Below the pieces are notes generated by a model. It was given only the letters and a program-made list of their open reading frames with translations, was not told the origin of the DNA and did no database searches. From Marinovum sp048263515 (GTDB lineage Bacteria; Pseudomonadota; Alphaproteobacteria; Rhodobacterales; Rhodobacteraceae): DNA of 64,000 nucleotides. The stretch is taken from contig NZ_JBLXEC010000005.1 in the NCBI RefSeq assembly GCF_048263515.1, forward strand, positions 163,140 to 227,139. The letters are read 5' to 3'. This document shows positions 1 through 9,816 of the stretch, one piece after another. Within the stretch, counting starts at the first letter, position 1; each line of letters starts with the position of its first letter. The position numbers were made by a program, and so were the translations under genes.

Positions 1-359
1 GTCTGTTCAGAGCGACACAGGCGCGGAACAAGGTGGCAGGTCGTGGCGCCACCGACGGGCTGCCCTCGTAGCCCGTCGATGGGGAGGCATGGTGAGGTGA
101 GGCGGGTGTGAGGGGGGCTTTGCCCTCATTTTGCGTTTGAGCGGGGCGTTGCCCGCCTTTTTCTTTAAGAGGGGGGCTTTGCCCCCCGGCCTGCGGCCTC
201 CCCCCAAGGGTATTTTTGAACAGAAGAAGACCTTGGATCGCGGCAGGGCGGCGGGGGTGAAAATAGATCTGGTTGGGTGATGCAAGTTCTCCTGTGCGCA
301 CTATTGTGTGGGGGGAGCGGCCAAAGGTGCCGTGAGATTCAGACAGACGGAGAATGTTC
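1..359. other. Intergenic stretch before osmC
   Basis: I see no credible gene here. The reading frames are short and Arg/Pro-rich, as expected from random high-G+C DNA. The stretch holds short G/C hairpins: one around 110-128, and a terminator-like one at 141-163 with a GCGGGGC/GCCCGC stem followed by T-rich sequence. It also holds one copy of the intergenic repeat at 171-229. The hairpins could end transcription of a gene lying left of the window. Confidence 0.6.
171..229 (+). repeat. Dispersed repeat, GGGTATTTTTGAACAGAAGAAG-type, copy 1
   Basis: A G-run/C-run hairpin (GGGGGGCTTTGCCCCCC) is followed by GGGTATTTTTGAACAG and AAGAAG. The same module recurs at 50273-50323, in inverted form at 50337-50398, and at 54437-54483. 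All copies are intergenic. I know this signature as common between genes in Rhodobacterales. Its function is unknown to me. Confidence 0.75.
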
Positions 360-785
360 ATGATCAAGAAATCCGGTTCCGCCAACTGGAAAGGTGGCCT
401 CAAGGACGGCAGCGGCACGGTCTCGACCGAGTCGGGTGTGCTCGACAAGGTCAACTACGGATTCAACAAGCGCTTCGAAGGCGAAAAGGGCAGCAACCCC
501 GAAGAGCTGATCGCCGCGGCGCATGCCAGCTGCTATTCGATGGCGCTGTCGATGATCCTGGGCGAGGCCGGCTTAACCGCCGATGACATCTCGACCAAGG
601 CGACGGTGTCGCTGGAGCAGAAGGACGGCGGTTTCGCGGTGACCAAGTCGCATCTGGTGCTCGAGGCCAAGGTGCCGGGCGCCAGCGAGGAGGACTTCAT
701 GAAGGCAGCACAGACCGCCAAGGAAGGCTGCCCGATCTCCAAGCTGCTGAACGCCGAGATCACCCTGGACGCGAAGCTGGTCTGA
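360..785 (+). CDS. osmC: OsmC family peroxiredoxin
   Basis: Thiol peroxidase of the OsmC/Ohr fold, expected to reduce organic hydroperoxides in the cytosol. The 141-residue product has the family's two conserved cysteines, C58 in AAHASCYS and C124 in EGCPISK, at the usual spacing. Length is normal for OsmC. An in-frame ATG lies two codons upstream at 354, but GGAG at 349-352 sits 7 bases before the ATG at 360 and almost touches the one at 354, so I chose 360. It is a monocistronic gene that ends at a strong terminator and converges on an RNA helicase gene. The OsmC rather than Ohr subfamily is inferred from overall sequence feel. Confidence 0.93.
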   Translation: MIKKSGSANWKGGLKDGSGTVSTESGVLDKVNYGFNKRFEGEKGSNPEELIAAAHASCYSMALSMILGEAGLTADDISTKATVSLEQKDGGFAVTKSHLVLEAKVPGASEEDFMKAAQTAKEGCPISKLLNAEITLDAKLV

Positions 786-809
786 GGCTCAAGACCTGCG
801 CAAATGAAG

Positions 810-838
810 AAGGCGGGGGTTGGACCCCCGCCTTTTTT
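810..838 (+). terminator. Rho-independent terminator of osmC
   Basis: A perfect AAGGCGGGGG/CCCCCGCCTT stem with a short loop is followed by TTTTTT. It lies 24 bases after the osmC stop, between two convergent genes. The T-run is on the + side, so it mainly serves osmC. Confidence 0.9.
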
Positions 839-840
839 CG

Positions 841-2346
841 TCAGCTGGCGCGGCGCTCGTCGAAGCTGAGCGCGATGAACTGGGGCATGTGATCGCCCAT
901 GCCCACCACCTTGTTGCTGTCACCACCGGAGCGGCCTCGGCCACCGCGGCTGCGCGAGGATTTCTCCTGCGGCTTGCTCTCGGTGCCTTCCGTGCGCTCG
1001 GGGCGTTCCGGACGTTCAGCCCGTTCCGGACGCTCGGCGCGCTCTGGACGCTCCTGTTGCTCGGGCACGGTGTCCTTGCGCTCGGACCGGGTGCTGCGGC
1101 CGCGGCGTGCGGGCTTGGGCGCACTTTCGGCTGCGGCTTCGGGGGCTTCGGCCGCGGGCGCCTCTTCAGCCTTGGCTGCGGCCGGCTTTTCCTCGGGCTT
1201 GAGCGGGTTCTCGACGCGCGGGATCTCTTTCTGCAAGAGCTTCTCGATGGCGTCGAAGTTCTTTTCGTCCTTCGGAACGCAGATCATCAGCGCCTTGCCG
1301 TCGCGTCCGGCGCGGCCGGTGCGGCCGATGCGGTGCACGTAATCCTCGGCGTGGCTGGGCACGTCGAAGTTGAACACATGGCTCACCGAGGGCACGTCGA
1401 GGCCGCGGGCGGCGACGTCAGAGGCCACGAGGATCCGCAGCTCGTTGTTGCGGAAGGAATCGAGCGTCCGGGTGCGCTGCGACTGGTCGAGGTCACCGTG
1501 GATCGGGGCCGCGTCCATGCCGTATTTCTTCAGCGATTTTGCGGTGATATCCACGTCGGTCTTGCGGTTGCAGAAGACGATGGCGTTGGTGCATTTCTCG
1601 CCCTCGGCCTCGATCAGCGCGCGCAGGACCTTGCGTTTCTCGCTGCCCTCGCGGTCGCGGCGCGAAGCCTTGAACATCACCACGCCCTGTTCGATCGTTT
1701 CCGATGCGGTGGCCTGGCGGGCCACTTCGATACGCTCGGGGTTCGACAGGAAGGTGTTGGTGATCCGCTCGATCTCGGGCGCCATGGTGGCCGAGAAGAA
1801 CAGCGTCTGACGGGTGAAGGGCGTCAGCGAGAAGATGCGCTCGATGTCGGGGATGAAGCCCATGTCGAGCATGCGGTCGGCTTCGTCCACCACCATGACC
1901 TGCACGCCGGTCAGCAGCAGCTTGCCGCGTTCGAAATGGTCGAGCAGCCGGCCGGGCGTGGCGATCAGAACGTCGACGCCCTTGTCGATCAGCAGGTCCT
2001 GCTCCTTGAACGAGACGCCGCCGATCAGCAGCGCTTTGGTCAGCTTCACGTGCTTGGCATAGGTGTCGAAGTTCTCGGCCACCTGGGCGGCCAGTTCGCG
2101 CGTCGGGCAGAGCACGAGGCTGCGCGGCATCCGCGCCCGGGCGCGACCACGTGCCAGCATGTGGATCATCGGCAGGGTGAAGCTTGCGGTCTTGCCGGTG
2201 CCGGTCTGGGCGATGCCCAGAACATCACGGCCCTGCAGCGCCGCCGGAATGGCGCCCGCCTGAATCGGCGTGGGCGTCTCGTAGCCGGCTTCTTCCACGG
2301 CCTTGAGAACTTTGGGGTTCAGATCGAGATCAGAAAATTTCGTCAT
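841..2346 (-). CDS. DEAD-box ATP-dependent RNA helicase, RhlE type
   Basis: ATP-dependent RNA unwinding enzyme, likely acting in ribosome assembly or mRNA decay. The order of motifs is textbook: Q motif near residues 5-29 (ending PTPIQ), motif I AQTGTGKT at 46-53, PTRELA near 81-86, DEAD at 154-157, SAT at 186-188, ARGLDV near 313-318 and HRIGRTGR at 338-345. A disordered tail after about residue 385 is rich in Ala/Glu and then Arg/Glu/Pro (repeated ERPERAERP), a basic-acidic RNA-binding tail common in RhlE proteins. An in-frame GTG exists 12 codons upstream at 2382, but MTKFSDL is the family's usual N-terminus. A hairpin directly precedes the ATG. Confidence 0.93.
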   Translation of the reverse strand: MTKFSDLDLNPKVLKAVEEAGYETPTPIQAGAIPAALQGRDVLGIAQTGTGKTASFTLPMIHMLARGRARARMPRSLVLCPTRELAAQVAENFDTYAKHVKLTKALLIGGVSFKEQDLLIDKGVDVLIATPGRLLDHFERGKLLLTGVQVMVVDEADRMLDMGFIPDIERIFSLTPFTRQTLFFSATMAPEIERITNTFLSNPERIEVARQATASETIEQGVVMFKASRRDREGSEKRKVLRALIEAEGEKCTNAIVFCNRKTDVDITAKSLKKYGMDAAPIHGDLDQSQRTRTLDSFRNNELRILVASDVAARGLDVPSVSHVFNFDVPSHAEDYVHRIGRTGRAGRDGKALMICVPKDEKNFDAIEKLLQKEIPRVENPLKPEEKPAAAKAEEAPAAEAPEAAAESAPKPARRGRSTRSERKDTVPEQQERPERAERPERAERPERPERTEGTESKPQEKSSRSRGGRGRSGGDSNKVVGMGDHMPQFIALSFDERRAS

Positions 2347-2348
2347 GT

Positions 2349-2373
2349 GTGTCCGTTGTTTACGGACACCTCT
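2349..2373 (-). promoter_or_regulatory. Hairpin abutting helicase start codon
   Basis: Read on the minus strand, GUGUCCGU and ACGGACAC form a perfect 8-bp stem closed by an AAACA loop. It ends two bases before the AUG. The only Shine-Dalgarno-like bases (AGAGG) lie at the 5' foot of the stem. Translation would therefore depend on the stem's state. A temperature or autoregulatory switch is an inference. Confidence 0.5.
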
Positions 2374-2553
2374 GGCCCGCACGTATTTTGGGAGAGGCCC
2401 GTATGGCCCTGCGTTTTCGCAGCATGATCCCCGCGCGGGCTTCTAACCCGCAAAGCCTTCGCGGTCAATCATGCTGCAATGCAGCGTAAACAATGACCCT
2501 GAATCGGGCGGTTTGTCGCTATTTCAGAACAGATAAGGGCGATTCAGGCGGGT

Positions 2554-3498
2554 TCAAGCCCCAGGGAACTGCGCCCGTCGCGCGGCATCCAATGCAAGAT
2601 CGTGGCGTCTGAGCAACCCTTCTCCCGCCAGACGGTCGCAAACCGCCTCGGATGCAACGCAGATCTCGTCGTAGAAGCGGCGCAGACCGGCCTCGCCCTC
2701 TTGGGATTCGATGCTGGTGAAGAGGTCATGCAGGCTCAGCCCGCCGGCCTGTCGGTTGACCTGCGGCTTCAGCTCGGCCCGGTAGGAACCCTTGTGCATC
2801 CGGTAGCGATAGCTCTTTTGCCAATCCTCCCAGCTTTGCGCATGCATGTGGCAGAGCTCGGTCTCGGTCAGCGCCACTTCGCCAGGGTTCTGGGTGCCGT
2901 CGACCTCGATATTGTGGATTTTGGCGCGCAGCCCGGCGACGCCGGTGCGGTAGAAGAGCTTGCCTGCCACATGGCTGAGAAAGCCGCCGCTGAGATATCG
3001 GCCATAGGTGGGAAATACCGTCTCGGCGGCGCGCTGGCGGGCATCGGCGGCGAGGTGGAAGACCTTGAAAGTGGTCTCGGGGCGGATGTCGCCTGGGGCG
3101 GGGGCCAGCGCCTCGATCGGGCGGACCCGGGCGCAGAGGCAGCTTTGCGGCAGATCAGCCAGTTGCGCGTCGATCGGGCGCTCGGGCCAGAGGAATTCGT
3201 CGACGTCGATATGCGCCAGCCAGTCGACCTCGACCTTGCGGTTGTAGGCGTGGCGGGCGTTGAGGAACTGGCGCGACTGGTGTTTTTCGGGCCGGCCCCG
3301 GCGCTTGGCCCACCAGCTGTCGTCGCAGGCCACCACCTTGATGCGGGGATGCGCCTTGAGCCGGTCGAACACCGCCTGGTCCGGCGCATCGAGGTAGATG
3401 TAGAGCCGATGCGCCCCACGTTCGAGGTGGTAGGCGGCGAAGTTCAGAATGTCGCGTTCTGGCGCCTTGATGGTCGAGACGATGCCCCAGCGGGTCAT
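2554..3498 (-). CDS. Glycosyltransferase family 2 protein (Glyco_tranf_2_4 type)
   Basis: Putative sugar transferase for a cell-surface polysaccharide, 314 residues. It opens with WGIVSTIKAP and a GAHRLYIYLD segment, and carries HIDVDEFLWP near residue 95, the D-x-D-E-F metal/nucleotide-sugar signature of this family. Later blocks (GRYLSGGFLSHVAGK, HMHAQSWEDWQKSY) match those of the upstream gene. Its ATG overlaps the stop of that gene by 4 bases, so the two are translationally coupled. No signal peptide or membrane segment is visible. The donor and acceptor cannot be told from sequence. Confidence 0.8.
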   Translation of the reverse strand: MTRWGIVSTIKAPERDILNFAAYHLERGAHRLYIYLDAPDQAVFDRLKAHPRIKVVACDDSWWAKRRGRPEKHQSRQFLNARHAYNRKVEVDWLAHIDVDEFLWPERPIDAQLADLPQSCLCARVRPIEALAPAPGDIRPETTFKVFHLAADARQRAAETVFPTYGRYLSGGFLSHVAGKLFYRTGVAGLRAKIHNIEVDGTQNPGEVALTETELCHMHAQSWEDWQKSYRYRMHKGSYRAELKPQVNRQAGGLSLHDLFTSIESQEGEAGLRRFYDEICVASEAVCDRLAGEGLLRRHDLALDAARRAQFPGA

Positions 3499-5297
3499 GC
3501 GGCGCCGGCCTCGCTGGTCTCACTCCGGGTTTCGCGGGGGCCGAAGACCGCGCGCACCTCGGCGTCGAGGTCAAGCGCATGGGTGATCAGCATGTCATGG
3601 CGCGCCAGCCGCTCGCGCAGCTCGGGGTTGTCGGTGCAGACCTCGTCGAAGAAGTGCCGCAAGCCGTCCTCGCCCTCGGTGTCGAGCACGAAATCCAGCA
3701 CGTCGCCCAGCCGCATGGCATCGTCATCCTCGGGCTTGCGATAGGAGCCGCGGGTCAGGCGGAACATCACCCTCTCGCGGAAATGCTCGAAACTCGCGGC
3801 GTGGAAATGCGCCAGTTTCATCCGCGGCAACTCGGCCTCGTTGCCCACCGCCGAACCGTCGAGCCGCAGCCCATGGATGCCGAGGCGCACATCGGCCAGG
3901 CGGGTGCGGGCAAAGACCTTGCCGCTGGTGTGGCTGATGAAGCCGCCGGTCAGGTAGCTGCCGTAGTTCGGGTAGATCTCGTTCAGCACGGCGCGTTTCT
4001 CGCCCGCCTGACGGTGAGTGTTCTTGAAGTGCTGCGGCGGGCCGTCGGTGGGGGCCAGCAGCTCGACCGGGCGCACCCGGGCCTGGGCGCAATCTTCGGG
4101 CACGAAGCGCAGGCCCCGGGCGACCTCGATTTCCGGCAGCAGGAATTCGTCGGTGTCGAAATGGCCGATGAAATCGAGCTCGCTGGCGCGGTAGGCCTGT
4201 GTCGCGTTATGCGCCTGGCGCAGCTGGTGCGCCTCGGGGCGGGGCTTGCCGGCGGTCTGCCAGAAGGCATCGTCGCAGGTGATCACCTCGACGCTGTCAT
4301 GTCCGGCGAAAAAGGCATCGACCTCGGGTGCCGGGCTGTCGAGGTAGAGGGTGATGCGATTTGCGCCAAGGCTCAGATAATGCGCGGCAAAGCGCTGGAT
4401 GTCGGCCAGCGGCGCATGGGTGGTGCAGACCACGCCCCAGCTGGGCAGGGGGCCGCGCCGGGGCGGCACATAAGTGACCGGTGCGGTGACCTTCGGCGCG
4501 CCGGGGGCATCGCCCTCGGAGGCCTTGGCGGCATCGCGGCGCTCCTTGCGCTTGCGCATGACGCGCAGCCGGCGAAAGACGGTGCGCGGATCGTGGATCA
4601 GCAGGTCGAGCAGGTGATGCGCCAGCGGCCGCAGCACCGCGTCCTCGCCGGAATCGACCCAGAGCCGGCCCAGCATGTTCACGTCGAGCCCGCCGGCGGG
4701 CAGGTGAAAGGCGTCCATTTCCAGCGGCAGCGGCCCGCGATTCTTGCCCTTCAGCGCAAAAGGCCGGTCGGCGGCGAGGCCGGAATAGCGCCGCTCGCTC
4801 TCGTAGAGCTTCATCATGCCGAAGAGCACGGTCATCGCCTGGCCGATGCGGCGCTGCACTTCGGTCTCGCCGTGATCGCCGAATGTGGTGAGTGCCGAGA
4901 CCAGCCAGCGCGGATCAAGCTGCGCCAGCAGGTGTTCATGCTCCTCGGCCCAGAGCCGGCGGAAGAGAGCGGCGGTCTGCGGCGGCTGGTCGGATTTGCG
5001 AAGATGCGCGATCAACAGGCCGTGCAGCGCGCAGAGTTCCGAGGTGCCGGCCAGTTCCTCGCGGATCTCCAAGAGCTTGCGGCGGTTCGAGGAACGCACC
5101 GGCGCGGCGCGCAGCGGATCCTCGGCCGGGGTGGGGACGGTCTGCGCCTTGAACGGCGCGAAATCGACCTCGAGCGGCGGCAGGCTCTCGTCCTGCGAGA
5201 AGGTCAGTGGCTCGCGGCGCGCCTCCATCTGTTCCAGAACCCCTTGGATTCCAGCGTCATAGGTCGGGGTTTGGCGGTCATTCGGCACATCACTCAT
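3495..5297 (-). CDS. Glycosyltransferase family 2 with long N-terminal helical region
   Basis: 600-residue two-part protein. The first 280 or so residues are predicted mainly helical, with a basic KRKERRDAAK patch, and match no domain I recognise. The C-terminal part from about residue 285 (LPSWGVVCTTHAPL) is a Glyco_tranf_2_4-like transferase with LGANRITLYLD and GHFDTDEFLLP. It is a paralogue of the downstream gene and overlaps it by 4 bases. The ATG at 5297 gives MSDVPND; a TTG at 5333 could add 12 residues, but no clear ribosome site supports either. Expected role: extracellular polysaccharide synthesis, jointly with the downstream gene. Confidence 0.72.
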   Translation of the reverse strand: MSDVPNDRQTPTYDAGIQGVLEQMEARREPLTFSQDESLPPLEVDFAPFKAQTVPTPAEDPLRAAPVRSSNRRKLLEIREELAGTSELCALHGLLIAHLRKSDQPPQTAALFRRLWAEEHEHLLAQLDPRWLVSALTTFGDHGETEVQRRIGQAMTVLFGMMKLYESERRYSGLAADRPFALKGKNRGPLPLEMDAFHLPAGGLDVNMLGRLWVDSGEDAVLRPLAHHLLDLLIHDPRTVFRRLRVMRKRKERRDAAKASEGDAPGAPKVTAPVTYVPPRRGPLPSWGVVCTTHAPLADIQRFAAHYLSLGANRITLYLDSPAPEVDAFFAGHDSVEVITCDDAFWQTAGKPRPEAHQLRQAHNATQAYRASELDFIGHFDTDEFLLPEIEVARGLRFVPEDCAQARVRPVELLAPTDGPPQHFKNTHRQAGEKRAVLNEIYPNYGSYLTGGFISHTSGKVFARTRLADVRLGIHGLRLDGSAVGNEAELPRMKLAHFHAASFEHFRERVMFRLTRGSYRKPEDDDAMRLGDVLDFVLDTEGEDGLRHFFDEVCTDNPELRERLARHDMLITHALDLDAEVRAVFGPRETRSETSEAGAA

Positions 5298-5418
5298 GCG
5301 GAAGATACTGCCGCTTTCACCGCGCCAAGGCAATTGCCGCCGGTGCGATTAGGCGGTGTTTTCACGGGGGCTGTGCTCAGGGCGCCCCCGTAAAGTTCAT
5401 TGCCCGGCGGACGTCAGG

Positions 5419-7026
<1,608 letters not shown>

Positions 7027-7118
7027 GGCGCGCGTATAGAGCGTGGCCGGTCCCGGCGCAATATGGCGCGAGACGCCCGGGCCGCGTGGTAACTTGTGAC
7101 AAACGACAGGAGGGTGAC

Positions 7119-7370
7119 ATGCCGAACCCGAGCATCAAGGACGAAGAGACCTACCGGGCGTTGCGCGACGAGGGCCATTCCAAGGAAAAGGCGGCGCGGA
7201 TCGCCAATGCCCAGGCGAGCGATGATCAGGCGCCCTCGAAGAAGGGCGGCAAGCAGCCGCCCTACGAGGAGTGGACGAAGGATGAGCTCTACGCGCGGGC
7301 GCAGGAGATCGGGATCGAGGGGCGCAGCGATATGACCAAGGACGAGCTGATCGCGGCACTGCGGGAGTGA
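7119..7370 (+). CDS. Small Rho N-terminal-like (SAP-like) protein
   Basis: 83-residue basic protein. The first half (DEETYRALRDEGHSKEKAARIANA) resembles the small DUF7218-type proteins. The second half (WTKDELYARAQEIGIEGRSDMTKDELIAALRE) is a Rho_N/SAP-like helix-extended-helix fold usually linked to nucleic-acid binding. The start is set by an excellent AGGAGGG seven bases before the ATG; the reading frame extends upstream but without a ribosome site. Function is unknown. Repeat array A follows it. Confidence 0.8.
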   Translation: MPNPSIKDEETYRALRDEGHSKEKAARIANAQASDDQAPSKKGGKQPPYEEWTKDELYARAQEIGIEGRSDMTKDELIAALRE

Positions 7371-7379
7371 GCACATCGC

Positions 7380-7400
7380 GCCCCAGGCTTGACCCGGGGC
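7380..7400. repeat. 8-5-8 palindromic repeat, copy 1
   Basis: A 21-base hairpin repeat with an 8-bp stem (one A/C mismatch here) and loop CTTGA. The sequence is of the GCCCCGGGCTTGACCC type. Other copies are at 7810-7830, 18555-18575 and 54319-54339. This copy and the one at 7810 bracket repeat array A. Confidence 0.7.
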
Positions 7401-7455
7401 CTCCTGTGCGGCCCTAGGGAAAGTGTGTCAGGCGCGTTAACAGCGGCCAAAGGCC

Positions 7456-7596
7456 GCCGCGCATCGCTGGGCCGCCCGCCGGCACGGCGATTTGGCTGAC
7501 GCAAGCGCGTCGCTCTGATCTCTTCCGGATATGGCGGGGATAAAGTGCTGCCGAACTGGGGGTGGATCGCCGCACCGCGGCCCGACGATACGCGGC
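7456..7596. repeat. Long-hairpin repeat element A1
   Basis: 141-bp element bounded by imperfect 20-bp inverted repeats (7456-7475 and 7577-7596, about 17 of 20 paired). Its inner core contains TTTGGCTGACG, TCTTCCGGA and GGGATAAAGTGCT, shared with all six other copies in the window. It lies in a convergent spacer between the Rho_N-like and Hint genes. Reading frames across it are not conserved as protein between clusters. Confidence 0.8.
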
Positions 7597-7645
7597 TCAA
7601 CTCTCCGGTTCATCGCTCCCAGCGCGTCAACAGTGGCTGCAAGCC

Positions 7646-7786
7646 GCCGCGCATCGCCGGGCCGCCTCCACGGCACGGCGATTTGGCTGACGTAAGCGCG
7701 CCGATCTGATCTCTTCCGGACTTGCCGGGATAAAGTGCTACCGAACTGAAGGAGGGTCGCCGCACCGCGGTCCGGAGATGCGCGGC
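7646..7786. repeat. Long-hairpin repeat element A2
   Basis: Second tandem copy, exactly 141 bp like A1 and offset by 190 bp. Inverted ends are at 7646-7665 and 7767-7786, with 18 of 20 bases paired. Several stem differences from A1 keep or nearly keep pairing. The core is as in A1. Confidence 0.8.
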
Positions 7787-7809
7787 TTGGACGTGGGGCA
7801 GGCCGGGAG

Positions 7810-7830
7810 GCCCCGGATCAGGTCCGGGGC
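7810..7830. repeat. 8-5-8 palindromic repeat, copy 2
   Basis: Perfect 8-bp stem GCCCCGGA/TCCGGGGC with a five-base loop. It lies 17 bases beyond the stop of the Hint gene and is the right-hand bracket of repeat array A. Confidence 0.7.
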
Positions 7831-7847
7831 GGCGCACCGCGAGGGAA

Positions 7848-8852
7848 CTACCGGGTCGAGGCCCGCCGCAGGAGCTCGGCGGCGTCAGGCCGGCAGGCCA
7901 GGCTCTCGCTCAGCTCGAAATCCGCCCGCAGCCGGCCGTCATGTGCCGGCAGGGCCGCGCTCAGCTTGCCGTCCAGCGCCGGTGGCAGCGCCGCGCGGGT
8001 GCGGGTGTCGACCAGCAGGGTCTCGGCGGCAATGCCCTCGGCGTAGATGATCTGGTGATCGTCGAACAACAGCTGGAAGTACTCGACGAACCCGCCCTCG
8101 ACCCGGCGCACGCTGTCGCCGTTGATCAGGTGCCGCGCCTTAACCAGAAGCTCGGACCGGCCGGCGCCCATGCGATCGTGACGCTGGTAGACAAACAGCC
8201 GGTGGTCGGGGCTCACCAGCAGGTCGCCGGCGTTGTTGAGCGTGCCCGCCCGGATCAGGATCGGGGCGCCTTCGCCGGTGGCGCGGGTGGTGGTCTGGCC
8301 GATCCAGCGCAAAGGCTGCGGCCCGTCATCGCGGGTCAGCACCATGTCGCCGGCGACCAGCTCTTCCACCGGCTTCTGCGCGCCGCTGGCCATGGTGATC
8401 ATCGTGCCATGGGTGAAGGACACGCAGGCGACTTCGGCAAAGCGCCGCTCGGGCGTGGCGAAATCGAGGCCGATGATGCGGTAATCGGTCTTCGGGCGCA
8501 GCTGTCCCAGCGGCAGTCCATAGGTGCCGGCCGCCAGACCGGCCTCGTCGACCTCGACCAGAACGATCAGGTCGACGGTGTCGCCGTCATTGCCCATGAA
8601 GGTGATGCAGCCGTCGATATAGGTGTCGCGCCCGGCCTGGCCCAGCCGCGTGCCCTCGGCCAGTTGCAGCGTCCGTGGGCCGCTCTGGCGCACGCGCAGA
8701 TCGCGCCGCAGGGCGGCTGGAGCGAGGTGATAGACGTCGTCATGCTGCAGATCGTCGCCAAAGCCCAGCTCATCGCCAAGGTTGGCGCCGTCCACGACCG
8801 TCAGGTCGCTGGCCGGATAGACTGAAAGCGTCTGCGATGTGCCGCGTGCCAT
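7848..8852 (-). CDS. Hint (Hedgehog/intein-type) domain protein
   Basis: 334-residue protein of the Hint_2 family abundant in Rhodobacterales, often linked to secreted or surface proteins. Residues 1-140 form a family-specific N-terminal region (YPASDLTVVDGANLGDEL). From 143 the Hint fold follows: THGTMITMASG, PVEELVAGDMVLTRDDG, LRWIGQ and SPDHRLFV. Where many relatives have a Cys just before the F-T-x-G-T strand, this one has Ser145, with a displaced Cys143. GGAG six bases before the ATG at 8852 sets the start; the frame continues upstream without support. No substrate is evident. Confidence 0.85.
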   Translation of the reverse strand: MARGTSQTLSVYPASDLTVVDGANLGDELGFGDDLQHDDVYHLAPAALRRDLRVRQSGPRTLQLAEGTRLGQAGRDTYIDGCITFMGNDGDTVDLIVLVEVDEAGLAAGTYGLPLGQLRPKTDYRIIGLDFATPERRFAEVACVSFTHGTMITMASGAQKPVEELVAGDMVLTRDDGPQPLRWIGQTTTRATGEGAPILIRAGTLNNAGDLLVSPDHRLFVYQRHDRMGAGRSELLVKARHLINGDSVRRVEGGFVEYFQLLFDDHQIIYAEGIAAETLLVDTRTRAALPPALDGKLSAALPAHDGRLRADFELSESLACRPDAAELLRRASTR

Positions 8853-9036
8853 GGCGTACTCCGAACGCCCCCGGGGGGGGCGGAATTTCCTCTTGCTGGG
8901 GCGTATACTCTGCGCCGAATGTGGCACCACTTGGAAAACGGCCGGGCGATTTCCCGGCCATCCGCCTGCGGGCGCCCGTGATTGACAACAATAGGGCAAA
9001 GCGCGACAGAAGCGAAGAACAACACGGAGATATCTG

Positions 9037-9816
9037 ATGGATTTGGGAATTGCCGGCAAACGTGCGGTGGTCTGCGCCGCCTCCAAGGGTCTGGGTCGGG
9101 GCTGCGCCATGGCGTTGGCCGAGGCGGGGGTGAACCTCGTGATCAACGCCCGCGGCGCCGAGGCGCTGGAAGCGACCGCCCAGGCGATCCGTGACGCCCA
9201 TGGCGTCGAGGTCACTGCCGTGGCGGGCGACATCACCACCGAGGAAGGCCGTGCCAAGGTTCTGGAAGCGGCGGGCGAGGCCGACATCCTGGTCAACAAC
9301 GCCGGTGGCCCGCCGCCGGGCATGTGGCAGGACTGGGGCCGCGAGGATTTCATCAAGGCGCTCGATGCCAACATGCTGGCGCCGATCGCGATGATCCAGG
9401 CGCTGGTGCCCGGGATGATGGACCGCGGCTGGGGCAGGGTGGTCAACATCACCTCGCAATCGGTCAAGGCACCGATCCCGGTGCTGGGCCTGTCGAACTC
9501 GGCCCGCGCCGGCCTTACCGGTTTTGTCGCCGGCACCTCGCGTCAGGTTGCCGGCAGCGGCGTCTCGATCAACAACCTGCTGCCCGGCATCCATTCCACC
9601 GACCGCGCGATTTCGCTCGATGAAGGCCTGTCCAAGCAGCAGGGCATCACCCCCGAGGAAGCCAAGGTACAGCGCTGCAAGACCATTCCCGCTGGCCGCT
9701 ACGGCACCGCCGAGGAATTCGGCGCGACCTGCGCGTTCCTCTGCTCGCAGCACGCCGGCTTCATCGTCGGCCAGAACCTGCTGCTCGACGGCGGCGGGGT
9801 GAATTCGACGCTGTGA
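9037..9816 (+). CDS. SDR family oxidoreductase, non-canonical active site
   Basis: 259-residue Rossmann-fold protein resembling FabG-like 3-oxoacyl-ACP reductases. It has AASKGLGRG as the cofactor loop near residues 14-22, NNAGG near 88 and the usual C-terminal GQNLLLDGGG. The catalytic Y-x-x-x-K is replaced by S-N-S-A-R (in GLSNSARAGL), so Tyr and Lys are both lost; one known FabG-like SDR subgroup lacks these residues. Activity is doubtful or altered. Its stop overlaps the start of the AlkC-like gene (GTGA). It is divergent from the Hint gene. Confidence 0.85.
   Translation: MDLGIAGKRAVVCAASKGLGRGCAMALAEAGVNLVINARGAEALEATAQAIRDAHGVEVTAVAGDITTEEGRAKVLEAAGEADILVNNAGGPPPGMWQDWGREDFIKALDANMLAPIAMIQALVPGMMDRGWGRVVNITSQSVKAPIPVLGLSNSARAGLTGFVAGTSRQVAGSGVSINNLLPGIHSTDRAISLDEGLSKQQGITPEEAKVQRCKTIPAGRYGTAEEFGATCAFLCSQHAGFIVGQNLLLDGGGVNSTL

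Noticed and set aside
7848..9536. 562-residue version of the Hint protein
   Set aside because: The extra N-terminal part is antisense to the SDR gene, and a good ribosome site supports the ATG at 8852.
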